DNA of 7,758 bases, taken from assembly GCF_003463065.1 (NCBI RefSeq), contig NZ_QSCM01000033.1, forward strand, positions 1-7,758, read 5' to 3'. The notes beneath the pieces are model-generated. The model saw only the letters and a program-made list of their open reading frames with translations. It searched no databases and was not told where the DNA came from. This document shows, in pieces, positions 1 through 5,881 of the stretch (positions are counted from its first letter, which is position 1; the number at the start of each line of letters is the position of its first letter). A program made the position numbers and the translations under genes. The DNA comes from Blautia sp. OF03-15BH (GTDB lineage Bacteria; Bacillota; Clostridia; Lachnospirales; Lachnospiraceae).

Positions 1-36
1 ATTGGTGTGGGCTACCGCATGATGAAAATAGAATAA
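1..36 (+). CDS. C-terminal end of an OmpR/PhoB-family response regulator (partial, cut by window edge)
   Basis: Reading from base 1 gives IGVGYRMMKIE followed by TAA at 34-36. The GVGYRM motif is the final beta-hairpin of the winged-helix DNA-binding domain of OmpR-family regulators. The complete regulator in this same window ends with the near-identical ELGVGYRMLAEDET, which supports the call. Only 11 residues are visible, so subfamily and partner kinase cannot be named. No kinase gene follows it inside the window. Codon choices differ from those at the end of the second regulator, so this is a paralogue end and not a recent duplicate. Confidence 0.7.
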   Translation: MGVGYRMMKIE

Positions 37-335
37 CGCTATGAGGACGGCCAGTGTTCGTACATGGCTGGCCTCGCTAATTGTGTTATGACGATTTCTC
101 TTGTCCGTAAAAATGTTGCATCTAATCGTCGAAAGCGAGCCTGTTTCTGAAACTCTCTGCAAACGCACAAATGCCGATAAAGCTTGATAGGACAGGCATT
201 TTCGGATGAAGTCAAAACATAAAAGTTCCTATTTCCCTACGCATCCCCACGCAGAAATGGCGTAAAAATGGAGTAGAGGAGCCGGCGGTACGCAGTTGCG
301 AAAATCGCCTGCTGCAACATTACTAAGAATATTCA
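37..335. other. Non-coding stretch between the regulator end and the first terminator
   Basis: No ORF with a credible ribosome binding site was found here. Two weak stem candidates are visible: GGCCAG (49-54) with CTGGCC (68-73), just after the regulator stop, and AAATGCC (169-175) with GGCATTT (195-201). The first could be a weak terminator, but no U-tract follows it. The stretch 231-335 leads directly into the strong terminator at 336-368, so an untranslated RNA ending there is possible. I could not recognise an RNA family or a convincing promoter. Confidence 0.5.
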
Positions 336-368
336 AGCTGCCCTGCTTGTGCGCAGGGTAGCTTTTTT
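336..368 (+). terminator. Rho-independent terminator
   Basis: AGCT-G-CCCTGC (336-346) pairs with GCAGGG-T-AGCT (353-362), with one internal G/T mismatch, and is followed directly by six T residues (363-368). This is a textbook + strand intrinsic terminator. It would end transcription from the response regulator fragment at the left edge or from an unseen RNA in 37-335. A further hairpin follows at 370-387. Confidence 0.85.
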
Positions 369-369
369 A

Positions 370-387
370 TCTGCGCACTGGCGCAGA
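370..387. other. Short perfect hairpin next to the terminator
   Basis: TCTGCGC (370-376) and GCGCAGA (381-387) form a perfect 7-bp stem with the loop ACTG. It starts two bases after the T-run of the preceding terminator. CTGCGCAC (371-378) can also pair with GTGCGCAG (349-356) inside that terminator, so alternative folds exist. Whether it acts on either strand is unknown. Confidence 0.5.
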
Positions 388-421
388 GAGATACAAGGCG
401 TTTCACTCCTTTGATCCTTCA

Positions 422-476
422 AACACAAATGAGCCTTCTCCGTTTGGTATAGAAACGGAAAAAGCTCATTTGTGTT
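422..476 (-). terminator. Long inverted repeat, probable terminator of the kdpDE-like operon
   Basis: Bases 422-445 and 453-476 are inverted repeats of 24 bases with a 7-base loop. 22 of 24 positions pair perfectly. The two imperfect positions are G-U wobbles in a minus-strand transcript but A-C mismatches in a plus-strand one, which points to the minus strand. The hairpin starts 38 bases after the kdpE-like stop codon. The 3' arm ends in the U-rich ATTTGTGTTTG, with the A-rich partner in the 5' arm, as is common for low-GC Gram-positive terminators, although there is no pure U-run. Confidence 0.75.
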
Positions 477-514
477 GTACCACACCTGTCAAGCGGCGAA
501 GAACTTTGGCAGCG

Positions 515-1228
515 CTATGTCTCATCCTCCGCCAGCATACGGTATCCGACGCCAAGCTCGTTGATGATGTAGCGCTTTTCACCGGGCGTCACGCCCATTT
601 TCTTGCGGATGTTCTTCATGTTGACTTGCAGTTTTTTGACGCTGCCATAGTCCGAATACCCCCAGACCGCCCGAATGATGGCGGCATACGTCAGCACCTT
701 TCCGGCGTGAACGGAGAGAAACGCCATGATGTTGTATTCCGTCTGGGTCAGGTCGATCTCCTCTTTACCCACAAAGACCTGCCGTGTATCATAATCGATC
801 AGCAAGTCCTGAAGGCGGAATTTCCCGCCAGGGGTACTTTCATTCTCTTCACTGTGCCGATGGCTGCGGAGAGCGGCACGGATACGAGCCAAGAGTTCCT
901 CCGTGCCAAAGGGCTTGGTGATATAATCATTCGCCCCCAGATCCAGAGCCTCCACCTTGTCCCTCTCATTGGAACGGGCGGAGAGCACAATGATGGGAAC
1001 TGTGTCCGATTCCCGGACTCTCTGAATCAAGTCCAGACCATCCCGATCTGGCAGACCGAGATCCAGAATTATGAGGTCCGGATGATGGGAAGCGTACATC
1101 ATCATGCCGAGCGCACAGGTCTCCGCGCAGAGCACCTGATAGTCGCTGGTTTCCAGATTGGCTTTGATAAAGCTTCGGATGTTGGCCTCATCCTCTACGA
1201 TCAGAATCTTGAATTTATTATTGCCCAT
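515..1228 (-). CDS. kdpE: KdpE-like response regulator (OmpR/PhoB family)
   Basis: This 237-residue protein has an N-terminal receiver domain (about 6-122) and a C-terminal winged-helix DNA-binding domain (about 140-234). Visible receiver residues are the acidic pair E12/D13, phospho-acceptor D56 in LIILDLGLPDRDG, S83 and K105 in ITKPF. The DNA-binding half reads LTQTEYNIMAFL, then GKVLTYAAIIRAVWG, and ends GVGYRM, very close in style to E. coli KdpE. I chose ATG at 1228 because GAGGGGGTGAGG lies just upstream; a longer reading frame starts at 1279 but overlaps the kinase more deeply. The start overlaps the end of the kinase gene by 11 bases, indicating translational coupling. The role is a transcription regulator phosphorylated by the adjacent kinase. 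No kdpFABC target is in view; the divergent cation-transport genes are the obvious candidate targets (inference). Confidence 0.9.
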   Translation of the reverse strand: MGNNKFKILIVEDEANIRSFIKANLETSDYQVLCAETCALGMMMYASHHPDLIILDLGLPDRDGLDLIQRVRESDTVPIIVLSARSNERDKVEALDLGANDYITKPFGTEELLARIRAALRSHRHSEENESTPGGKFRLQDLLIDYDTRQVFVGKEEIDLTQTEYNIMAFLSVHAGKVLTYAAIIRAVWGYSDYGSVKKLQVNMKNIRKKMGVTPGEKRYIINELGVGYRMLAEDET

Positions 1229-2282
1229 CGTCCTCACCCCCTCTTTCCAGAGCAAAGCGGAATACCGCACCGCCGCCACTTCTGTTTTCTGCGGTCATGT
1301 CACTGCCGTGTGCCTTGACGATGGCGGCACACACAGATAGTCCGATCCCCATATTGCTGCGGGTCCCGTCCACCGGCGCGGCAGACTTTTCATAGCTCCC
1401 GGCAAAAATCTTTAGAAGCGCATCCTCCGGGATGCCGCAGCCGTTGTCAGCGACCTCAAATACCGCCTTATCCCCTACGAGCGAAACGGAAAGCGTCAGC
1501 TCTGTCATGCCTTTTGCGTGGAATACAGCGTTTTCCAGAAGATTCAGCAGTACCTGCTCAATAAGGAGCGAGTCCATGGGAATGTCCACAAACTCGTCCG
1601 GTATCTGCGTGATGACCTTCTGATTCGGATGCTTTTTGGAAAACTTCATCAAAACGGAGTCGATCAACTCATCCAGAACAGTGGGCGTTTTCACGACCTC
1701 GACCTTCGCGCCGTCGATCCTTGTGACAGACAGGAGATTTTCCACCATGCGGATGAGCCATTCGCTGTCCTCCTGAATTTCTCCCAACAGCTTGAGCTGC
1801 TGCTCCTTTGACAGCGCGTCATACTTGGAGATCAGCGTGGAGGATGACCCGTATATGGAGGTGAGGGGCGTGCGCAGGTCATGGGAGATCGCCCGCAGCA
1901 GATTGCCCCGCATTCTCTCCTTTTCGTTTTCTGAGCGAAGCTTCTCCTGATTGCGGATACGAATGTTCAGCGTGCTGGTGGAAACGGCGACGATGAGCAT
2001 GATGACGGCGGATAGGATGCTTTCCTCTACGAAAAAGTCGAAGGCATAATAGGGATAGGTGAAGGCGAAATTCACCGCAAACACGCTGACGATAGCCGAA
2101 GTGATGCCATAGCAATACCCGTGGGTTTTCAGTGAGATTAAAAACACGCCGAACACAAAGATCATGGGTACCAGTGTCTGCGTGGTAAAGAGCTTCTGAA
2201 TCAGCAAATTGACGGCAAAGGCGCTGCCAAAAATAAGGATCGAAAATAGAATATCTTTTTGTCGTTGACGGTTCTTCATCAT
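1218..2282 (-). CDS. kdpD: Short KdpD-like membrane sensor histidine kinase (DUF4118 type)
   Basis: This 354-residue protein has four hydrophobic segments (about 11-28, 36-52, 58-76, 88-102) matching the DUF4118 membrane domain of KdpD, and then a kinase core. Visible motifs are the H-box AISHDLRTPLTS with phospho-acceptor H134, the N-box LLENAVFHA (N251), the G1 box DNGCGIP (279-284) and the G2 box GIGLS (312-316). E. coli KdpD is about 900 residues. This form lacks the N-terminal cytosolic KdpD and universal-stress-like domains, and there is little room for a GAF domain. The start at 2282 (ATGATG) follows AGGAG with proper spacing and a short leader from a good promoter. The open frame continues to 2618, but that extension lies across the promoter. 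The protein is expected to sense K+, turgor or ionic strength and to phosphorylate the overlapping kdpE-like product. Confidence 0.88.
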   Translation of the reverse strand: MMKNRQRQKDILFSILIFGSAFAVNLLIQKLFTTQTLVPMIFVFGVFLISLKTHGYCYGITSAIVSVFAVNFAFTYPYYAFDFFVEESILSAVIMLIVAVSTSTLNIRIRNQEKLRSENEKERMRGNLLRAISHDLRTPLTSIYGSSSTLISKYDALSKEQQLKLLGEIQEDSEWLIRMVENLLSVTRIDGAKVEVVKTPTVLDELIDSVLMKFSKKHPNQKVITQIPDEFVDIPMDSLLIEQVLLNLLENAVFHAKGMTELTLSVSLVGDKAVFEVADNGCGIPEDALLKIFAGSYEKSAAPVDGTRSNMGIGLSVCAAIVKAHGSDMTAENRSGGGAVFRFALERGGEDDGQ

Positions 2283-2309
2283 GCTTCTCCTGAAATTTAT
2301 TGCGGCTTT

Positions 2310-2338
2310 ATTATACCGCATAAGCGGAAACGCTTCAA
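2310..2338 (-). promoter_or_regulatory. Sigma-A promoter of the kdpDE-like operon
   Basis: On the minus strand TTGAAG (2338-2333) is followed after exactly 17 bases by a perfect TATAAT (2315-2310). Transcription would start near 2303, giving a leader of about 20 bases before the kinase start codon with its AGGAG. The spacer holds the inverted repeat CCGC-ATAA-GCGG (2316-2327), a possible operator that abuts the -10 box. Confidence 0.8.
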
Positions 2339-2399
2339 GATTTCTCACGGAAGGATATTGCGCCGCACTTGTTTCTTTACCGAATCTACACCGGAGAAA

Positions 2400-2408
2400 T
2401 GCTATGAT
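2400..2408 (+). promoter_or_regulatory. Probable extended -10 promoter of the cation-transport cluster
   Basis: TGCTATGAT (2400-2408) is an extended -10 element, TGN followed by TATGAT. No good -35 box sits at 17 bases; the nearest T-rich candidates are off-spacing. It is the best + strand promoter seen between the divergent kinase gene and the CNNM gene. Transcription would start near 2415, leaving a leader of about 175 bases that carries a small ORF. Dependence on an activator would fit the weak -35 (inference). Confidence 0.5.
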
Positions 2409-2440
2409 GTAAGTACACAACAAAAAGGAGGAAGAAGTCT

Positions 2441-2536
2441 GTGGAAAACGACAGTAGCGATGATAACGGTAACTGCTCTTATATGGTCTGTTCGTATGTG
2501 GCATATCTACGCCCTTTGCTGCGGTATCGGGTATAG
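2441..2536 (+). CDS. Possible 31-codon leader peptide upstream of the CNNM gene
   Basis: An ideal ribosome binding site AGGAGG (2426-2431) lies 9 bases before GTG at 2441, which opens a 31-codon frame ending TAG at 2536. The peptide starts MENDSSDDNGNCSYMVCS and ends in an Arg/Leu-rich tail, LRPLLRYRV. Its N-terminus is strongly acidic (E2, D4, D7, D8). I do not recognise it. It lies between the candidate promoter at 2400-2408 and the CNNM start at 2591, 54 bases before that start codon. It may be a regulatory leader peptide or a remnant gene. The ribosome binding site is better than those of some genes in the window, which argues that something is translated here. An overlapping hydrophobic frame (2460-2555) has no ribosome binding site. 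Confidence 0.45.
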   Translation: MENDSSDDNGNCSYMVCSYVAYLRPLLRYRV

Positions 2537-2590
2537 GTGTGTCTTTTTTGCATGAAATGATCGTATGAACAGAACATAAAGGAGTTTGAA

Positions 2591-3841
2591 ATGAATTATT
2601 TTGGAAGCATTTTCGCAATGGTGGCCTGCATCGTCATGTCCGCCTATTTCAGCGCCACAGAAACGGCATTCTCGTCTCTGAATAAGACCCGCCTCAAGGT
2701 GTTGGCGGACAACGGAAACAAGCGGGCAGCGCTGGCGCTCAAGCTGTCCGAAGATTATGACAAGCTGATTTCCACCATCCTGATCGGCAACAATATCGTC
2801 AATATCATGGTAGCGTCCATCGGCACACTTCTGTTCGTCGGATTTTACGGCGACATCGGCGCGACGGTTTCTACGGTCGTTGTAACGATCGTTGTTTTGA
2901 TTTTTGGTGAGATCACCCCCAAGAGTGTTGCAAAGGACGCCCCTGAACGCTTTGCTTTGTTCAGCGCGCCCTTTATCCGCCTTTGGATTTGGGTGCTGAC
3001 ACCGTTGAATTTTCTCTTTTCCAGGTGGAAAAAGCTGGTTTCCCGCTTCTTCAAGACGGATGACGACGCAAAAATGTCCCACGAGGAACTGCTTCTTTTT
3101 ATGGAGGACGTGGAGCAGGATGGCGGCATTGACGAAAACGAGGGCGAGCTGCTGCGCAATGCTCTTGAGTTCCGCGACCTGACGGCGGCAGAAATTTTGA
3201 CCCATCGAATCGACTTGGAGGCCGTGGACATCGGCGAAAGCCATGAGGAAATTGCCAGAGCCTTTACGCAGTCCCGCTTTTCCCGCCTACTGGTCTACCG
3301 GGATACTATCGATCAGATCGTCGGCGTTCTTCATCAGAAGGACTTCTATATCAACGGCAAGATGACGGATCAAACCATTGCGGAGATTATGACGGAGCCG
3401 CTGTTTGTCTATCAGCACACAAAAATCCGGGATATTTTGAAAATGCTCCAGCATCAGAAGTCCCATGTCGCCGTAGTCGTAGACGATTTTGGCGGGACGC
3501 TTGGTATTGTTACGATGGAGGATATTCTGGAAGAACTGGTCGGTGAAATTTGGGACGAACACGACGAGGTGGAAGAAGATTTTGAAAAGCTGGAAGAGAA
3601 TACCTACCGCGTGGACTGCTCCGTCAGCTTGGAGGATTTTATGGAATTCTTTGACGTCAAGCTGGAATCGGACAGTGTTTCCGTCGGCGGCTGGGTCATG
3701 GAGCAGCTGAATAGAGTCCCCATCAAGGGCGATTCCTTTATCGCTCAGAATTTGGAGATCACGGTCTCCGATCTGAGTGCGTACAGGGTATCCTTCATCA
3801 CAGTCAGGCAATGCGACGTGTGTTTGACCTGCGAACAATAA
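2591..3841 (+). CDS. CNNM/CorC (HlyC) family transporter with CBS domains
   Basis: This 416-residue protein has the three-part architecture of the bacterial CNNM/CorC family. The N-terminal DUF21/CNNM membrane domain (about 1-185) contains the conserved FSATETA (20-26), IGNNIVN (65-71) and FGEITPK (105-111) signatures. A pair of CBS domains follows (about 202-262 and 267-322; the second includes VAVVVDDFGGTLGIVTMEDILEE). The C-terminal CorC_HlyC domain spans about 337-406. The start at 2591 follows AAAGGAG with 6-base spacing. Characterised relatives such as MpfA and CorC export or exchange Mg2+, probably against Na+, and bind ATP-Mg through the CBS pair; the older name haemolysin is misleading. 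It is the first gene of a cluster with K+ uptake genes, 29 bases upstream of the ktrB-like start. The last 15 residues, with three cysteines, look unlike typical family tails. Confidence 0.9.
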   Translation: MNYFGSIFAMVACIVMSAYFSATETAFSSLNKTRLKVLADNGNKRAALALKLSEDYDKLISTILIGNNIVNIMVASIGTLLFVGFYGDIGATVSTVVVTIVVLIFGEITPKSVAKDAPERFALFSAPFIRLWIWVLTPLNFLFSRWKKLVSRFFKTDDDAKMSHEELLLFMEDVEQDGGIDENEGELLRNALEFRDLTAAEILTHRIDLEAVDIGESHEEIARAFTQSRFSRLLVYRDTIDQIVGVLHQKDFYINGKMTDQTIAEIMTEPLFVYQHTKIRDILKMLQHQKSHVAVVVDDFGGTLGIVTMEDILEELVGEIWDEHDEVEEDFEKLEENTYRVDCSVSLEDFMEFFDVKLESDSVSVGGWVMEQLNRVPIKGDSFIAQNLEITVSDLSAYRVSFITVRQCDVCLTCEQ

Positions 3842-3844
3842 AGC

Positions 3845-3856
3845 AATCGCGCGATT
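3845..3856. repeat. 12-bp perfect palindrome between the CNNM and ktrB-like genes
   Basis: AATCGCGCGATT is a perfect palindrome located 3 bases after the CNNM stop codon and 14 bases before the next start. It could fold as a 4-bp stem with a GCGC loop or be a protein binding site. It has no T-run, so it is not a terminator. Confidence 0.35.
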
Positions 3857-3870
3857 CATAAGGGGTGAGG

Positions 3871-5214
3871 ATGATGCCGGAAGAAATACTTTGCAGAAAG
3901 CGCCGCCTTTCGTCTTTTCAAATTATCATATTGGGCTTTGCAGGGGTCATTCTGCTGGGCGCAGTGCTGCTGATGCTGCCGCTTTCCACAACAGCCGGGT
4001 GCGTAACGCCATTTCATGAAGCACTCTTCACCGCGACCTCCGCTGTTTGTGTAACGGGCCTTGTGGTGCAGGATACCGGCAGCTATTGGTCGGGCTTTGG
4101 TCAAGCGGTGATCTTGACGCTGATTCAGATCGGCGGGCTCGGTGTTGTCACCGTGGCGGCATCGTTTGCGCTGCTGTCCGGGCGAAGAATCTCTCTGATG
4201 CAGCGTAGCACCATGCAGGACGCCATCTCAGCGCCGAAGGTCGGAGGGATCGTCCGGCTGACAAGGTTCATCCTGCGAGGGACATTTCTGATCGAACTGA
4301 CCGGCGCGCTTGCCATGCTGCCGGTGTTTTGCCGCGACTACGGATGGCACGGGATTTGGATGGCGGTATTCCACTCCATCTCCGCCTTTTGCAACGCCGG
4401 GTTTGACATTCTGGGAACGAACAATAGCTTGTATCCGTCCCTTACCGGTTATGTCCAAAATCCTGTGGTCAATATCACGATCATGCTGCTGATTATCACC
4501 GGCGGCATCGGGTTCTTGACGTGGGATGACATTTGCGAAAACAAACTGCACTTCCACCATTATCGATTGCAAAGTAAGGTCATTCTCGTTACGACACTCA
4601 CACTGATCGTTCTTCCGGCGCTGTTTTTCTTCTTTGTGGACTTTGACGCTCTGTCCCTCGGAGCGCGGGTTCAGGCAGCGCTGTTTCAATCGGTCACGCC
4701 AAGAACGGCGGGCTTCAACACAGTCGATCTATCTGCCATGTCCAGCGCATCGATGGGCGTGATGATTCTTCTGATGCTCATTGGCGGTTCTCCCGGCTCC
4801 ACGGCAGGCGGCATGAAAACCACCACGCTGGCAGTTCTGCTTGCCAATGCTGCCGCGACCTTCCGTCAGCGGGACAGCGCCCAGTTCTTTGGGCGCAGAG
4901 TCGATTGCAGCGCCGTCAAAACCGCCGCGACCATCCTGACGATGTACCTTGCGCTGTTCTTTGGCGGAGGTGTTTTTATCAGCGTATACGAGGATCTCCC
5001 GCTGTCCTCCTGCCTGTATGAAGCAGCGTCGGCAGTAGGCACGGTTGGACTGACATTGGGTATTACGCCGCAGCTGCATATTCCCTCGCAAATGGTATTG
5101 ATCGCGCTGATGTATCTGGGCAGAGTCGGCGGGCTTACACTCATTTATGCGGCGGTTTCCAGCAAGAAAACCGGCAGCGCAAAGCTGCCGCAGGAAAGCA
5201 TCACGATTGGATAA
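3871..5214 (+). CDS. ktrB: KtrB/TrkH-family K+ uptake channel subunit
   Basis: The 447-residue membrane protein carries the four pore-loop repeats of the SKT (Trk/Ktr/HKT) superfamily. The filter glycines lie in CVTGL (60-64), CNAGF (174-178), RTAGF (278-282) and GTVGL (390-394). The conserved GGSPGSTAGGMKT loop (305-317), which sits at the gate of the third repeat in KtrB, is intact, as is the helix motif YLGRVGG (415-421) with its buried arginine. The length fits KtrB (about 450) better than proteobacterial TrkH (about 480). The product is a K+ (possibly Na+-coupled) uptake channel that assembles with an RCK ring encoded by the next gene 19 bases downstream. The ribosome binding site is AAGGGGTGAGG; ATG at 3871 or 3874 is likely, although an upstream in-frame GTG at 3865 lies inside that site and is unlikely. 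Confidence 0.93.
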   Translation: MMPEEILCRKRRLSSFQIIILGFAGVILLGAVLLMLPLSTTAGCVTPFHEALFTATSAVCVTGLVVQDTGSYWSGFGQAVILTLIQIGGLGVVTVAASFALLSGRRISLMQRSTMQDAISAPKVGGIVRLTRFILRGTFLIELTGALAMLPVFCRDYGWHGIWMAVFHSISAFCNAGFDILGTNNSLYPSLTGYVQNPVVNITIMLLIITGGIGFLTWDDICENKLHFHHYRLQSKVILVTTLTLIVLPALFFFFVDFDALSLGARVQAALFQSVTPRTAGFNTVDLSAMSSASMGVMILLMLIGGSPGSTAGGMKTTTLAVLLANAAATFRQRDSAQFFGRRVDCSAVKTAATILTMYLALFFGGGVFISVYEDLPLSSCLYEAASAVGTVGLTLGITPQLHIPSQMVLIALMYLGRVGGLTLIYAAVSSKKTGSAKLPQESITIG

Positions 5215-5233
5215 GCAAAGGAGCATCTATCCC

Positions 5234-5881
5234 ATGAAAAATGTTTTATTGATTGGAGCAGGCCGCTTTGGGCGGCATATCGCCATGCAGCTCTCTCAAC
5301 TGGGGCATCAGGTCATGGCAGTCGATACCAATGAGGAACGGATCAACGATGTGCTTCCGTTTGTCACCAACGCACAGATCGGCGACAGCACCAATGCGGA
5401 GTTTCTGCGTTCGCTCGGTATCGGAAATTTTGATGTTTGTTTTGTGACTATCAGCGGCAGCTTCCAGAACTCGCTGGAGACCACCTCGCTGCTGAAAGAG
5501 CTGGGTGCCAAATGCGTGGTATCCCGCGCCGAACGCGATGTGCAGGCGAAGTTTCTGCTCCGCAACGGCGCAGATAACGTGGTCTACCCTGAAAAGCAGA
5601 TGGCAAAATGGGCGGCGATCCGATTCACTGCCGACCATATTTTCGACTACATAGAGATTGACGAGCAGCACGCCATCTTTGAAGTGCAGGTGCCGGAGGC
5701 GTGGATCGGGAAAAGCGTTGGTGAGCTGAACGTCCGCAGAAAGTTTGGCATCAACATTCTTGGCATCAAACGCGCAGGAAAAACGGATGTTTTCGTTACG
5801 CCGGACACCATATTGTCCGATGACATTACGATTTTGGCGTTGGGTGAGTATAAAGCTCTGCAAAAGTGCTTTCGGATTTGA
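5234..5881 (+). CDS. ktrA: KtrA/TrkA-family RCK gating subunit of the K+ channel
   Basis: The 215-residue soluble protein starts MKNVLLIGAGRFGRHIA, a Rossmann fold with the nucleotide-binding GAGRFG (8-13) and the acidic D31 at the end of the second strand, which normally contacts the ribose. A GDSTN motif lies at 50-54. RCK_N covers about 1-135 and RCK_C about 140-210. A single N+C set of about 220 residues is the KtrA layout; E. coli TrkA is a tandem of about 458. The product forms an octameric ring under KtrB and gates it with ATP/ADP or NAD(H). In Gram-positives the RCK_C domain can bind c-di-AMP; that is family knowledge and cannot be judged here. ATG at 5234 follows AAAGGAG (5217-5223). 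The frame stays open upstream to 5147, but that stretch overlaps the ktrB-like gene. Confidence 0.92.
   Translation: MKNVLLIGAGRFGRHIAMQLSQLGHQVMAVDTNEERINDVLPFVTNAQIGDSTNAEFLRSLGIGNFDVCFVTISGSFQNSLETTSLLKELGAKCVVSRAERDVQAKFLLRNGADNVVYPEKQMAKWAAIRFTADHIFDYIEIDEQHAIFEVQVPEAWIGKSVGELNVRRKFGINILGIKRAGKTDVFVTPDTILSDDITILALGEYKALQKCFRI

Noticed and set aside
41..91. A 16-codon frame directly after the left-edge regulator
   Set aside because: It has no ribosome binding site and no similarity I can recognise; it is mentioned only as a possible decayed kinase start.
470..1318. A 282-codon + strand frame opposite the kdpE-like gene
   Set aside because: It is antisense to a clear response regulator, shows no recognisable domain, and begins inside the terminator hairpin.
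2460..2555. A small hydrophobic frame (MITVTALIWSVRMWHIYALC and onward), considered as a KdpF-like peptide
   Set aside because: It has no ribosome binding site, overlaps the better-supported leader ORF in another frame, and does not resemble KdpF.
2415..2590. A c-di-AMP (ydaO) or Mg2+ (M-box) riboswitch in the leader of the cation cluster
   Set aside because: Context suggested it, but I could not find the conserved core elements of either class, and the leader is largely occupied by the small ORF.
2507..3244. A 245-codon minus-strand frame across the start of the CNNM gene
   Set aside because: It is antisense to the conserved CNNM membrane domain and has no family features.
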